From: Haloarchaeobius sp. HME9146 | GTDB taxonomy: Archaea > Halobacteriota > Halobacteria > Halobacteriales > Natrialbaceae | Direction: 5' to 3' | Assembly: GCF_025399835.1 (NCBI RefSeq) | Contig: NZ_JAODVR010000001.1 | Span: 3,348,001 to 3,412,000, forward strand | DNA length: 64,000 bases | Part shown: in pieces, positions 9,639-19,155 of the stretch | How the letters are laid out: the number at the start of each line of letters is the position of its first letter | Position numbering within the stretch: the stretch's first letter is position 1 | Program-made: the position numbers and the translations under genes | The notes under the pieces: generated by a model | What the model saw: the letters and a program-made list of their open reading frames with translations, nothing else | The model's database searches: none | What the model was told of the DNA's origin: nothing

Positions 9639-9983
9639 TCAGTCGTCGTCCTGCCAGGCCGGGTTCTCCCGCGGCGGGCTGAAGATGTCGATGCCCTTGA
9701 CGGGCACGTCCCCGCGGTTCTCGGCCCCGTGGACCTCGTCGCCCGGAATCGAGTAGGAGTCCCCCGCAGAGACCGAGATCTCCTCGCCGTCGACCAGGAA
9801 GGTGAGCGTCCCCTCGTAGATGAACCCCGCCTGCTCGTGGGGGTGGCTGTGCTCGGGGACTGTCGAGCCGGGCTCGATGAAGAAGTGCTGGACGTTCATC
9901 TGCTCGCCACCAGCGAGCATCGAGAGGTGCGTGCCCTCGACCGCTTCGGTCGGCTCGACGGAATCGTTCGGAACGTGTTCCAT
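9639..9983 (-). CDS. Cupin-domain protein
   Basis: 114-residue single-domain beta-barrel. The cupin metal motif 1 is visible as PEHSHPHEQAGFIYEGTLTF (two His, Gln instead of the second-arm usual His spacing, Glu) and motif 2 as PGDEVHGAENRGD (His). A metal ion is therefore likely. It starts at MEHVPND; the longer frame to 10007 lacks the conserved N terminus. Substrate unknown; such cupins may be isomerases, dioxygenases or sensors. It lies downstream of hmgA on the same strand with a 47-bp gap. Confidence 0.88.
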   Translation of the reverse strand: MEHVPNDSVEPTEAVEGTHLSMLAGGEQMNVQHFFIEPGSTVPEHSHPHEQAGFIYEGTLTFLVDGEEISVSAGDSYSIPGDEVHGAENRGDVPVKGIDIFSPPRENPAWQDDD

Positions 9984-10030
9984 ACCGGGTGGACGCCGGG
10001 CGAGCACCTAAAACGAGGGGGCGACCGCGG

Positions 10031-11242
10031 TTACCGACCCAGTTCCTCGTGGGCGGAGGAGAGGTGGCGCGACGCGAGCGCGGCGAGCAGCGAGAGTTCG
10101 CCCGCGAGCGCGCCGGCTGCGATGACCTCCGCGAGGGCGTCGGCGTTCGACCCGGCCGGGTCCCCACCGCCGGCGAGGCCGAGCACGTCGAGCGCCTCGG
10201 ACTGAGTCGGCAGCTTCGTCCCGCCGCCGACGGTGCCGAGTTCGAGCGACGCCACGGAGATGGAAGCGTAGAGGTCGCCGTCGCGTTCCTCGGCGGTCGT
10301 GATGGCGTTCGACCCCTCGACGACCTGGGCGGCGTCCTGCCCGGTTGCGAGGAAGGCCGCGGCGATGGTATTCGCGGCGTGGGCGTTGAAGCCCAGACTC
10401 CCCGCCTTGGCGCTCCCGATGAGGTTCTTGCGGGTGTTGGCCTCGGCGATGGCCCCCGCCGTGGTGTGCAGGCGCTCCTCGACCACGTCGCCGGGGATGA
10501 CCACGTCGGCGGTCACCGAGCGCCCGCGGCCCTCGACCGCGTTCACCGCGGCCGGTTTCTTGTCCGAGCAGAGGTTGCCCGAGAGCGCGACCAGCGAGGC
10601 GGGCGTCTCCGCCTCGACCACGTCACACGCCTCGCCCGTCGCGATGGTGGCCATGTTCATCCCCATCGCGTCCTTGGTGTCGTAGCGGAAGCGCAGGTAC
10701 ACCGAGTCACCGACGACGTAGGGCGTCACGTCGAGCAGTTCGCCGTGGCTGGTGGTCGCCTCGGCCGCCTCGCGCAGCTGGTCGGTGTTCTCGCGAACCC
10801 ACTCGACGGTCTCGGCGGCCTCGACGACGCCGGAGACCCGGAACACGGGGGCACGGGTCATCCCGCTCTTGGTGACGCGGGCGTCCGCACCGCCGGCGGA
10901 CTGGATGACGGAGAGACCGCGGTTCACGCTGGCCAGCAGCGCGCCCTCGGTCGTCGCCAGCGGGAGGTAGTACTCGCCGTCGGCCGCGCCGCCGTTGACG
11001 GTGACGGGGCCGACGACGCCCATCGGAATCTGGGCCGCGCCGATCATGTTCTCGATGGCGGACTCGGCGACCTCGGCGTCGAAGGCGTACTGGCCCACCG
11101 TGTCCAGGTCGGCGTCGGTCGCGTCTTCGAGCAGGAGCCGGCGCGCTTCCGTCGCCGTGTCGTGGTCCACGTGCTCTTCGAGTTCGTGCAGTCGGAGTTC
11201 CCCCTCGCGGACCCGTTCCGCGAGCGTCGCCGGGTCGGTCAT
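10031..11242 (-). CDS. hmgA: HMG-CoA reductase (NADPH)
   Basis: Reduces 3-hydroxy-3-methylglutaryl-CoA to mevalonate, the committing step of archaeal isoprenoid lipid synthesis and the mevinolin target in halophiles. 403 residues from MTDPATLAERV, the size of characterised haloarchaeal enzymes. Signatures: ENMIGAAQIPMGVVGPV (catalytic Glu), the DAMGMNM coenzyme motif, GTVGGGT, and the C-terminal HLSSAH catalytic histidine region. The open frame extends to 12817 over the divergent amidohydrolase, but that extension is antisense shadow. The amidohydrolase promoter occupies the 114-bp spacer. Confidence 0.96.
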   Translation of the reverse strand: MTDPATLAERVREGELRLHELEEHVDHDTATEARRLLLEDATDADLDTVGQYAFDAEVAESAIENMIGAAQIPMGVVGPVTVNGGAADGEYYLPLATTEGALLASVNRGLSVIQSAGGADARVTKSGMTRAPVFRVSGVVEAAETVEWVRENTDQLREAAEATTSHGELLDVTPYVVGDSVYLRFRYDTKDAMGMNMATIATGEACDVVEAETPASLVALSGNLCSDKKPAAVNAVEGRGRSVTADVVIPGDVVEERLHTTAGAIAEANTRKNLIGSAKAGSLGFNAHAANTIAAAFLATGQDAAQVVEGSNAITTAEERDGDLYASISVASLELGTVGGGTKLPTQSEALDVLGLAGGGDPAGSNADALAEVIAAGALAGELSLLAALASRHLSSAHEELGR

Positions 11243-11356
11243 ACCAGAAGGTGTTCGGTGGCGGTTGATACCGGTTACCCTTTCAGGCAGGGTGGGGCGC
11301 ACTCGCGGACACGGGCCATCCAAACGTTTACCCACCGGCGCGTCGCCCCTTGAACT

Positions 11357-12889
11357 ATGACCGACGCAGCGGACCTCGTGCTCACGAACGCGGAGGTCCA
11401 CACCCTGACGGAGCCGGACGAGACCGCCGAGGCCGTCGCGGTTCGAGACGGACAAATCGTCCGGGTCGGCGACGCCTACGAGGTGGACTTCCTGGCTGGC
11501 CTCGACACCGAGGTCGTCGACTGCCACGGGAGAACCGTCCTCCCGGGGTTCATCGACGCCCACACCCACATGCAACAGCTCGGCCAGTACCAGGTCCACG
11601 CCGACCTGAGCGAAGCCGACTCGCCCGAGCACGCGGTCGACCTGCTCGCCAGTGAGGCTCGTGAGGACCGCGAGTGGGTTCTGGGCTTCGGCTGGGACGA
11701 GTCCAGCTGGGCCGAGGACCGGTATCTCACGAAGGCGGACCTCGATTCGGTGAGTGAAGAACGTCCCGTCGCCGCAGTGCGGGTCGACATGCACACCGCG
11801 GCGCTGAACTCGGTCGCCCTGGAGCGCCTGCGCGACGAGATGCCCCCGGAAGACGTCCGAACCGACGACGGCAAGCCGACCGGGGTGGTCGTCGAGGACG
11901 CCATCGAACCGGTGTGGGACGCCATCGACCCCGACCCCGCGGAGACGCGAGAACTCCTCCGCGCCGCCCAGCAGCACGCCGTCGAACGCGGCGTGACTGG
12001 AGTCCACGACATGGTCCGCCAGAGCCACGCACCGCGGGCCTACCGCGAACTGGAGCAGGCGGGCGAACTGGACATCAGAGTCCGCATCAACTACTGGAGC
12101 GACCACCTCGACGCCGTCGAAGAGGTCGGCCTCCGGACCAACCACGGCAGCGAGAAGGTCGAGACGGGCGCGATAAAATCGTTCACCGACGGGAGCTTCG
12201 GCGGCCGCACCGCCAAACTCACCGAGCCCTACGCCGACGACCCGGACGAGACCGGGACGTGGGTCGTCGACCCCGACGAACTCCACGACATCACCAAGCA
12301 GGCAGACGAGGCTGGCCTGCAACTGACCGTCCACGCCATCGGCGACGAGGCCATCACGGTGACGCTGGACGCGTTCGAGAGTACTGAAAACCCGGGCGAA
12401 GCCCGTCACCGCGTCGAACACGTCGAACTGGTCACCGACGAGCACATCGAGCGCTTCGCCGACTCGGGAATCGTCGCTTCCTGCCAGCCGAACTTCCTCC
12501 AGTGGGCCGGCGAGGAGGGGCTGTACCAGTCCCGGTTGGGAACCGAGCGCCGCGAGCAGTCGAACCGCTTCCGTGACCTGCTGGATGCTGGTGTCCATCT
12601 CGCGTTCTCCAGCGACGTGATGCCGATGGACCCCTTGCTCGGGGTCGACTACGCGGTGAACGCACCGGCCGAGAGCCAGCGGCTCACTGTTACTGAAGCA
12701 CTCCGCGCGTACACCCTCGGGGGCGCGTACGCGGGCTTCGCCGAGGACCGCCTGGGAACTATAGAAGTTGGCAAGCAGGCCGACTTCACCGTTCTGGACG
12801 ACTCGCCGTGGGAGCACGAGGAGTCGATTCGCGACATCGACGTGGCGATGACGGTCGTGGGTGGCGAGGTCGTGTACGACGGCCGGTAG
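11357..12889 (+). CDS. Amidohydrolase, YtcJ-like
   Basis: 510-residue metal-dependent hydrolase of the amidohydrolase 3 group. The N-terminal small beta domain (residues 1-60) is followed by the metal-binding PGFIDAHTHM motif, then GTDGSFG-like loop KSFTDGSFGGRTA, HAIGDEA, HRVEHVELV and the late Asp in FSSDVMPMDPL. The final residues rebuild the beta sandwich (ADFTVLDDSP). Family members hydrolyse N-substituted formamides or amides; the substrate is not known. A TATA-like CGTTTACC at 11326-11333, 27 bp before the ATG, indicates a leaderless mRNA. Confidence 0.92.
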   Translation: MTDAADLVLTNAEVHTLTEPDETAEAVAVRDGQIVRVGDAYEVDFLAGLDTEVVDCHGRTVLPGFIDAHTHMQQLGQYQVHADLSEADSPEHAVDLLASEAREDREWVLGFGWDESSWAEDRYLTKADLDSVSEERPVAAVRVDMHTAALNSVALERLRDEMPPEDVRTDDGKPTGVVVEDAIEPVWDAIDPDPAETRELLRAAQQHAVERGVTGVHDMVRQSHAPRAYRELEQAGELDIRVRINYWSDHLDAVEEVGLRTNHGSEKVETGAIKSFTDGSFGGRTAKLTEPYADDPDETGTWVVDPDELHDITKQADEAGLQLTVHAIGDEAITVTLDAFESTENPGEARHRVEHVELVTDEHIERFADSGIVASCQPNFLQWAGEEGLYQSRLGTERREQSNRFRDLLDAGVHLAFSSDVMPMDPLLGVDYAVNAPAESQRLTVTEALRAYTLGGAYAGFAEDRLGTIEVGKQADFTVLDDSPWEHEESIRDIDVAMTVVGGEVVYDGR

Positions 12890-12946
12890 TCGTCGGCCAC
12901 CGTTTTCATCGACGTTGTTTTATATCGGTTAGAAGAAACGTTTCGT

Positions 12947-13312
12947 ATGCTCTCCGCCCTCCTCGCCGCCCTCCGCGAGCGGCGACTGCTCGTGCTGTGG
13001 CTCTCGCTCCTCGTGGGTACCGGCGCTGGTGCAGGCGCCTACGTCACGCTCGGCGACTCGAATCTGGTGCTCCCGCTGGTCGTCGGCGTCGGTGGCACCG
13101 CCTACTATTCCGTGTACCACGGGCACCGACTCTCGATGCAGCAACAGGACTTCGGCAGGGGGTTCGTCAGGATGTTCGCTCTCATCACGCTGTTCGAACT
13201 CGCCGACGCCGCGGGTGGACCCTTCGGCCAGACACTGTGGACCGCTGGCGCAGTCGCCGGTCTCGCGCTGGTGTTCGGTCTCACGATGCAGCTCGACCAG
13301 GCCACGTCCTAA
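12947..13312 (+). CDS. Four-span membrane protein, unknown
   Basis: 121 residues with about four membrane helices (residues 14-34, 40-58, 74-92, 98-116) and short loops with few charges. A clear TATA box TTTATATC at 12918-12925 sits 25 bp before the ATG, so the gene is expressed on its own leaderless transcript. No recognised family. Confidence 0.75.
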   Translation: MLSALLAALRERRLLVLWLSLLVGTGAGAGAYVTLGDSNLVLPLVVGVGGTAYYSVYHGHRLSMQQQDFGRGFVRMFALITLFELADAAGGPFGQTLWTAGAVAGLALVFGLTMQLDQATS

Positions 13313-13422
13313 GTCACGAAGTCGATTCGTCATAGAAACCGGGCGAGCAGTACGGCGACCCATCGTTAACTCACTCTGTAGTTTATTGTTCACCGAACCA
13401 CCCGTACCCGACAGTATGCACT

Positions 13423-13438
13423 CTGATAGCACTATCAG
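13423..13438. promoter_or_regulatory. Perfect palindrome upstream of nadABC
   Basis: CTGATAG-CA-CTATCAG: 7-bp arms and a 2-bp centre. It lies about 90 bp before the nadA start and about 35-40 bp before an AT-rich run (13470-13482) that could hold the promoter. A candidate operator for a NAD-responsive repressor; the identity of any regulator is inference. Confidence 0.4.
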
Positions 13439-13527
13439 GAGGTGGTAATCCCCCATACCAGACTATCGAAGAGAAAATTTCTTCAATGCGGCCCGCTGAC
13501 GGCTAGGTAACAACAGGTGTCCAGACC

Positions 13528-14661
13528 GTGCCAAAGATGGAAACCGCGAACTTCGAGACGGAACTGAGCCTGTTCAAGTACGACAACCTTGAACAGCTCC
13601 CGGCGGAGTACCGCGAACTGACCGAGGCGGAACGAACCGAACGCATCGAGGCGGCGAAGGCCGAACTCGGCGACGACGTGGTCATCCTGGGCCACAACTA
13701 CCAGCGCCGCGAAATCGTCGACCACTCGGACTTCATCGGCGACTCCTACCAGCTGAGCGTGGAGGCGGCGAACGCAGACGCGAAGTACGTCATCTTCGGC
13801 GGCGTGACGTTCATGGCGGAGTCGGCCGACATCATCACCGACGACGACCAGACCGTCATCCTGCCGAGCATGGAGGCCTCCTGCCCGATGGCCGGGATGG
13901 CCGAGGCGCTGCAGGTCGACGCCGCGTGGGAGGAGATCACGAGCGCGGCCCCCGACGCGAACATCATCCCCATCACGTACATGAACAGCTACGCCGACCT
14001 GAAGGCGTTCTGTGCCGAGCAGGGCGGGCTGGTCTGTACGTCCTCGAACGCCCACCGTGCGTTCGAGTGGGCGTTCGAGCGCGGCGACAAGGTGCTGTTC
14101 CTGCCCGACAAGCACCTCGGCGAGAACACGGCCCACAGACTCGGCATGCAGGACAACATGGCTGAGTGGGACCCGTGGGACCCCGAGGGCAAGGACGCCG
14201 AGCAGGTCGCCAAGTCCGATATCATCCTCTGGGACGGCTACTGTCAGGTCCACGAGCGCTTCCGCGTCGACCACATCGAGCAGGTGCGCGAGCAGCACCC
14301 CGACGCGAAGGTCATCGTCCACCCCGAGTGCCGCCGCGAGGTCGTCGAAGCCGCCGACAAGGCCGGCTCCACGGCGGCCATCACGGAGACCATCGAGAAC
14401 GCCGAGCCCGGCGAGACGTGGGCCATCGGCACCGAGATCCACCTCACGAACCACCTCCAGCGCTGGCACCCCGAGGTGAACGTCCTCCCGCTGTGTGGCG
14501 ACGCCTGCATGGACTGCAACGCGATGCGCCAGATCGACCCGAACTACCTGACGTGGGTGCTCGAGGAACTGGTCGAAGGCCGCGAGCGCAACGTCATCGA
14601 GGTCGCGCCGGAGGAGAAGGAACTGGCCAAGGTTGCACTTGACCGCATGCTGGAGGTCTGA
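13528..14661 (+). CDS. nadA: Quinolinate synthase
   Basis: Condenses iminoaspartate with dihydroxyacetone phosphate to give quinolinate, using a 4Fe-4S cluster. 377 residues from a GTG start (MPKMETANF), or 374 from the ATG at 13537; the pattern MPxMET seems conserved in relatives I recall, so GTG is kept. HNYQRREIVD, SMEASCPMAGMA, HPEC and CGDACMDCNAM supply the three cluster cysteines. The second gene nadB starts 3 bp after the stop. The upstream spacer carries a perfect palindrome that may be its operator. Confidence 0.95.
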   Translation: MPKMETANFETELSLFKYDNLEQLPAEYRELTEAERTERIEAAKAELGDDVVILGHNYQRREIVDHSDFIGDSYQLSVEAANADAKYVIFGGVTFMAESADIITDDDQTVILPSMEASCPMAGMAEALQVDAAWEEITSAAPDANIIPITYMNSYADLKAFCAEQGGLVCTSSNAHRAFEWAFERGDKVLFLPDKHLGENTAHRLGMQDNMAEWDPWDPEGKDAEQVAKSDIILWDGYCQVHERFRVDHIEQVREQHPDAKVIVHPECRREVVEAADKAGSTAAITETIENAEPGETWAIGTEIHLTNHLQRWHPEVNVLPLCGDACMDCNAMRQIDPNYLTWVLEELVEGRERNVIEVAPEEKELAKVALDRMLEV

Positions 14662-14664
14662 ATC

Positions 14665-16170
14665 ATGCGTGAAACCGAGATACTCGTCGTCGGCACCGGT
14701 ATCGCAGGCTGTGCGGCCGCACTCGCCGCGGCCCGCGAGGGCGCGAACGTCCTCGTCGTCACCAAAGCGGAGCGGCCCGAGGACGCCTCCTCGGACTGGG
14801 CACAGGGCGGTATCTCCACGACGGGCACCGACCCCGAGGGGTTCAAACAGGACATCATCGCGGCCAGCGCGGACACCGCCGACGAGGCCGCAGTGGACGT
14901 ACTGGTCAAGAACGCGGATTCGGCCGTCGAGGACGTGCTGGTCGACACGCTCGGCGTCGAGTTCGACCTCGATTCGGAGACCGAGGAGTTCGATTACACC
15001 CGGGAGGCGGCACACTCGGAGAAGCGTATCCTCCACGTCGACGCCTCCACGGGCAAGCACATCCTCCGGCCGTTCCTGCACTACCTCGACGACCACGAGA
15101 ACGTCGAGATCCTGGAGGACACCGCCGCGCTCCAGCTCATCACCCACGAGGGTCGGGTCCACGGCGCGATGCTGGACACCGAGAAGACCGGCGAACCGGT
15201 GTTCGCGGGCACAACCGTCCTCGCTACCGGCGGTATCGGCGACCTGTACGAGCGCAGCACCAATCCGGCGGGGTCGACCGGCGACGGCATCGCCATGGCC
15301 GCCCTCGCGGGGGCCGACGTGGCCGACATGGAGTTCGTGCAGTTCCACCCCACCGCCTACGCAGGTGAGGAGCCGTTCCTCCTCTCCGAGGCAGTGCGCG
15401 GGGAAGGCAGCCTGCTCCGCAATGGTGCGGGCGAACGCTTCATGCCGGACTACCACCCGGACGCCGAACTCGCCCCGCGCGACGTGGTCGCCCGGGCGGT
15501 CCAGGACGAGATAGATTCGACCGGGGAGGTCACGCTCGACGTCTCCACCCTCGACGAACCGTTCGCGGAAGCGTTCCCGGACCTCGCCGCGAAGTGCGAA
15601 GAGCACGACGTGGACTGGGATTCGGGGATTCCGGTCGCCCCCTGCGAGCACTTCCTCTGCGGGGGCGTCGACGTTGACGACCGCGGGAAGACCACCCTTG
15701 ACCGGCTCTACGCCGTCGGGGAGTGCGCCCGCACCGGCGTCCACGGCGCGAACCGCCTCGCCAGCACGAGCCTGCTCGAAGGACTCGTCTGGGGCCTGCG
15801 CGCCGGTGAGGACGCGGTCGGCGTCGAGCCGGAGCCGGTCGAGGCACCGGACCTGCTCGACCGCGACCCGGACCTCCCACCGCGGTTCGCCGCCGAGAAG
15901 TTCCACCGGCTGCGCCGCGTGATGGACGAGTACCTCGGATTGCGCCGCGACCCGACCGAGATGGCCCGGGCACAGGGCGTCCTGCGCCGGCTCAAGGGCG
16001 AGGTCGACGCCTACATCCGGACCCGCACCGCGCGGGACCTGTACGAGCTCCGGAACGCGAGCGTCACGGCCCTGCTCATCTCGCGAGCAGCCGCCGGGAA
16101 CGAGGAAAGCGTCGGCTGCCACTACGTCGTGAGCGAGGACGAGAAAGCCGCCGCGACTGCGGACGACTGA
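14665..16170 (+). CDS. nadB: L-aspartate oxidase
   Basis: FAD enzyme oxidising L-aspartate to iminoaspartate, which NadA consumes. 501 residues. The dinucleotide-binding fold is at the N terminus (VVGTGIAGCAAALAA), followed by the family motif SDWAQGGI, the active-site region MEFVQFHPTAY, RGEGSLLRN, and the late FAD contact GECARTGVHGANRLASTSLLEGLVWG. The C-terminal helical domain is complete. It lies between nadA (3-bp gap) and nadC (10-bp gap), which shows one operon for the aspartate route to NAD. Confidence 0.96.
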   Translation: MRETEILVVGTGIAGCAAALAAAREGANVLVVTKAERPEDASSDWAQGGISTTGTDPEGFKQDIIAASADTADEAAVDVLVKNADSAVEDVLVDTLGVEFDLDSETEEFDYTREAAHSEKRILHVDASTGKHILRPFLHYLDDHENVEILEDTAALQLITHEGRVHGAMLDTEKTGEPVFAGTTVLATGGIGDLYERSTNPAGSTGDGIAMAALAGADVADMEFVQFHPTAYAGEEPFLLSEAVRGEGSLLRNGAGERFMPDYHPDAELAPRDVVARAVQDEIDSTGEVTLDVSTLDEPFAEAFPDLAAKCEEHDVDWDSGIPVAPCEHFLCGGVDVDDRGKTTLDRLYAVGECARTGVHGANRLASTSLLEGLVWGLRAGEDAVGVEPEPVEAPDLLDRDPDLPPRFAAEKFHRLRRVMDEYLGLRRDPTEMARAQGVLRRLKGEVDAYIRTRTARDLYELRNASVTALLISRAAAGNEESVGCHYVVSEDEKAAATADD

Positions 16171-16180
16171 TGGTACCACG

Positions 16181-16990
16181 ATGATTCACGACTCCCAGAT
16201 AGAGCAGTGGTTCCGCGAAGATTTGGGGCATCACGACGTGACGAACGAGGTGCCCGGCGAGACGACCGGTCGACTCGTCGCCAAAGAACCCGGCGTCGTC
16301 GCCGGGATGGACGCCGCCGAGCGCGTGTTCGACTACGTCGGTGTCGACGTGGTCGAAGCGGTCGAGGATGGCACGCAAATCGAGATGGGGGACGTGGTGC
16401 TCCGCGTCGAGGGACCGGCGAAAGCCGTCCTCCGGGCCGAACGCATCGCGGTGAACGTCGTCGGGCACGCCTCCGGCGTCGCGACCCGCACCCGGAAGGC
16501 GGTCGACGCGGCCCGCGAGGTCGACGACGACGTGCGAATCGCGGCGACCCGCAAGACCACGCCCGGCCTTCGGGGCATCGAGAAACGCGCCGTGGTGGCC
16601 GGTGGGGGCGACACCCACCGCCTCGATCTCTCGCACATGGTCCTGGTGAAGGACAACCACATCGCGGAGATGGGCCTGGAGGGGGCAATCGAGCACTTCC
16701 GCGAGCGCGTCTCGTTCGCGACGAAGATTGAGGTCGAGGTCGAGGAACCCGAAGACGCGCCGAAGGCAGCCGATGCTGGCGCAGACATCGTCCTCCTGGA
16801 CAACATGCGCCCCGAGACGACGGCCGAAGCGGTCGGGTTGCTTCCCGATGGGGTGCTCGCCGAGGCCTCTGGCGGCATCACGCTGGAGACCGTCCCGGAC
16901 TACGCGACGACCGGCGTCGACGTCATCTCGATGGGTTCCCTTACTCACTCCGCGGCAAGCCTGGACTACTCGTTCCGGACGGGCGAATAG
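16181..16990 (+). CDS. nadC: Nicotinate-nucleotide pyrophosphorylase (quinolinate phosphoribosyltransferase)
   Basis: Converts quinolinate and PRPP to nicotinate mononucleotide. 269 residues, standard length. Characteristic motifs include GEVVLRVEGPAKAVL-type core (here GDVVLRVEG), ERIAVNVVGHASGVAT, ATRKTTPGLR, HRLDLSHMVLVKDNH and the phosphate-binding EASGGITLE. It is the third gene of nadABC and ends 12 bp from the convergent HEAT-repeat gene. With nadA and nadB the window encodes the entire route from aspartate to NaMN. Confidence 0.96.
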   Translation: MIHDSQIEQWFREDLGHHDVTNEVPGETTGRLVAKEPGVVAGMDAAERVFDYVGVDVVEAVEDGTQIEMGDVVLRVEGPAKAVLRAERIAVNVVGHASGVATRTRKAVDAAREVDDDVRIAATRKTTPGLRGIEKRAVVAGGGDTHRLDLSHMVLVKDNHIAEMGLEGAIEHFRERVSFATKIEVEVEEPEDAPKAADAGADIVLLDNMRPETTAEAVGLLPDGVLAEASGGITLETVPDYATTGVDVISMGSLTHSAASLDYSFRTGE

Positions 16991-17001
16991 GATTCGAACG
17001 C

Positions 17002-19155
17002 CTAGTCGAACCGCGGGTGCCACGACCGAATCGGCGAGTCACCCTCCCGTTCTTCCTCTATCTTCGAGACCGTCTGCAGGAACCACTTCGATAGCTCGAG
17101 AGAATCGTCGAGGGCCGCCGCCAGTGCAGCCACGTCCTTGACCGCCCACTCCAGCGCGGACTCGACATCGAGGGGTGCGGCGATTGCCAGTTCGTCCAGT
17201 GCGTAGATGGCTTCCGAGCGGGTCGCGGTCCGTTCGTCTTCGTCGGCGAACCGGGCCGCGAGCGCGAGAGTGGCCGTCGAGTCCGCCACAGCCGCCGGGG
17301 CGACCTTCGCAGCCCGGTATAGCACCCGAGCAGCGATTTCCCGTTCTTGTTGTCTCCCGGTCTCTAGCACGTCCACGAGCGAATCGACCGCGTCGACGCC
17401 CACGGCTGCACCGTCGGCCACGACCTCCCCCAGGAGCGACCCGAACCGGCGCTGGTCACCCTTGCTCGCGTCGAAGACCGAGTCGAGTTCGTCCGCGAGG
17501 AACGAGTCGACGAACGACGGGGCGTCGCGGGCAACGATCCCCAGCGGCCACGCGGGGTCGTCCGTGTCGTCGACCGAGAGCAGGGACCGCCCAGCCTCGG
17601 GAATCGCAGCTGGCCTGTCTTCGCCGACGGCGACGAGGAACGCTGCGGCTGCCTCGCGACCGCTGGGGTGGGGGTTAGGGAGGCAATCAGCGACGACGTC
17701 AGCCAGTTCCGCGACTGCGTCTGGGTCGTACTCTGCGACTGCCGCGAGGCCTTTGAGTGCGAGGCGTTGCCCGGTCGGGTCGATTCGGGACAGGGCGTTG
17801 CCGAGGCCGATCGTTACCGGTGACAGCAGGTCCGGGTAGTCTTCGCCCACGTCCCCGAGCGTCGCCGCCGCCCGGGTCCGAGTGGTCCGCGCGTCGGCAT
17901 CGAGCGCGGCCACCAGGTCGGGGACGACCGCCGAGACGACGGTCGGGTCCACGGCTGCGATTCGTTCCAGCACCTGCACGGACTCGAGCAACAGGCTCGC
18001 ATTCGGGTCGATGTGGCGCTCGAGAAGGTCGCGCAGGCGGTCGGTCACGAACTCGGGATGGCCAGTCGCCAGCACTTCGAGCGGGAACAGGTACTCGGTG
18101 TCGAACTCGGCAGGGTCGTCGACGGTCCGTGCGAGTTGTTCGATGGCGGCTGGCTCGAACTCGCCCTCGGTGTGGTCGATGCGTTCGACGCGAGCCGGTG
18201 CGCCGCGTGCGACCCTGACCAGCCCGGTCGCTGCGGCCCGCCGAAGATCGACCGACGGGCTCGCGAGCAAGGAGATGAACACCTCGATTGCATCCATGTC
18301 GAGCCCGGGGACGCTGGTGACGACGTCCGCGTACGCGTCTGCGGCCGCGGCACGCTCGCGTCGGTCGCTCCGGTCGTACGGTGTCGCCAGTATCGTGCGC
18401 CGAAGACCGGCCGTGATTCGTTCGGCGGCATCGGGTTGGCGCTCGAGGACTTCGGTCGCCAGTTCGGGGTCGGAGGCGACGAGGTTCGAGAGGGCGACAC
18501 CGGCGGCGTTCCGGACCTGCTCTTGGTCCGCGTCGAGGTGACCGAGGAGGGCGTCGACGTGCGATTCGAGAACAGCGGGATGTTCCTCGGACAGTTCGTC
18601 GAGCACGTCGGTCAACTGGCGGGTGTGTGCCGGGTAGTCGACGAGCGCGTCGAGGACGCGACCGGCGGCCGCCTGCGGGTCGGGATGGCTTGCGACGAGG
18701 GGACCGGTGAGTGTTCTCGCGGCTCGCTTGCGAATCAGGTCACCGGAGTCTCCGAGACACGCCACGAGCCCCGCCGCGACGACCCGGGCCTGTTCGGCCA
18801 TCGCTGGCCGGTCGTCGACCCCGAGACCGTACATCCATTCCCGGTTCCAGAGGGCCCCGGTGGCGGTCTGTCGAACACGCTCATCGTCGTCCGTCAGCGC
18901 CTCAAGCACGGGCGTCAGCCGTGGAATCGGTTCGTCGTACTCTCCCTGCCGGAACGCCACCTCGCCGAGGACACCGACGGCGTGGCCCCGAACCACCGGG
19001 TCGGGGTCGTCTGTCGCGTCGGCCAGTGCAGCCATCGCCTCGTCGTCGAAGTCGTCGATTCGGCTGCGAGAGTGTCGGAAGAGTTCGCGACCGGCCTCGC
19101 GGCGTTCGTCGACCGACGCCGAGTCGAGGGCCGCCACTGCGTCAGCGAGGGCCAT
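17002..19155 (-). CDS. HEAT-repeat scaffold protein (717 aa)
   Basis: Nearly the whole protein is built from helical repeats of about 35-40 residues, many with the P..R..A...L..L pattern (for instance DPDPVVRGHAVGVLGEVA and DERVRQTATGALWN). No catalytic domain, signal peptide or membrane segment is evident, so it should act as a protein-binding solenoid. It overlaps the upstream 121-residue gene by 14 bp, which indicates translational coupling and a shared complex. Partners are unknown. Codon use and acidity resemble its neighbours. Confidence 0.85.
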   Translation of the reverse strand: MALADAVAALDSASVDERREAGRELFRHSRSRIDDFDDEAMAALADATDDPDPVVRGHAVGVLGEVAFRQGEYDEPIPRLTPVLEALTDDDERVRQTATGALWNREWMYGLGVDDRPAMAEQARVVAAGLVACLGDSGDLIRKRAARTLTGPLVASHPDPQAAAGRVLDALVDYPAHTRQLTDVLDELSEEHPAVLESHVDALLGHLDADQEQVRNAAGVALSNLVASDPELATEVLERQPDAAERITAGLRRTILATPYDRSDRRERAAAADAYADVVTSVPGLDMDAIEVFISLLASPSVDLRRAAATGLVRVARGAPARVERIDHTEGEFEPAAIEQLARTVDDPAEFDTEYLFPLEVLATGHPEFVTDRLRDLLERHIDPNASLLLESVQVLERIAAVDPTVVSAVVPDLVAALDADARTTRTRAAATLGDVGEDYPDLLSPVTIGLGNALSRIDPTGQRLALKGLAAVAEYDPDAVAELADVVADCLPNPHPSGREAAAAFLVAVGEDRPAAIPEAGRSLLSVDDTDDPAWPLGIVARDAPSFVDSFLADELDSVFDASKGDQRRFGSLLGEVVADGAAVGVDAVDSLVDVLETGRQQEREIAARVLYRAAKVAPAAVADSTATLALAARFADEDERTATRSEAIYALDELAIAAPLDVESALEWAVKDVAALAAALDDSLELSKWFLQTVSKIEEEREGDSPIRSWHPRFD

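Noticed and set aside
11243-12817. Long N-terminal extension of HMG-CoA reductase
   Set aside because: Runs antisense through the amidohydrolase gene; the conserved start MTDPATLAERV at 11242 gives the normal enzyme length.
13483-16179. 898-residue open frame on the minus strand across nadA and nadB
   Set aside because: Antisense shadow. The plus-strand genes have clear cluster cysteines and FAD motifs; the reverse frame is open only because GC-rich codons rarely give stops on the other strand.
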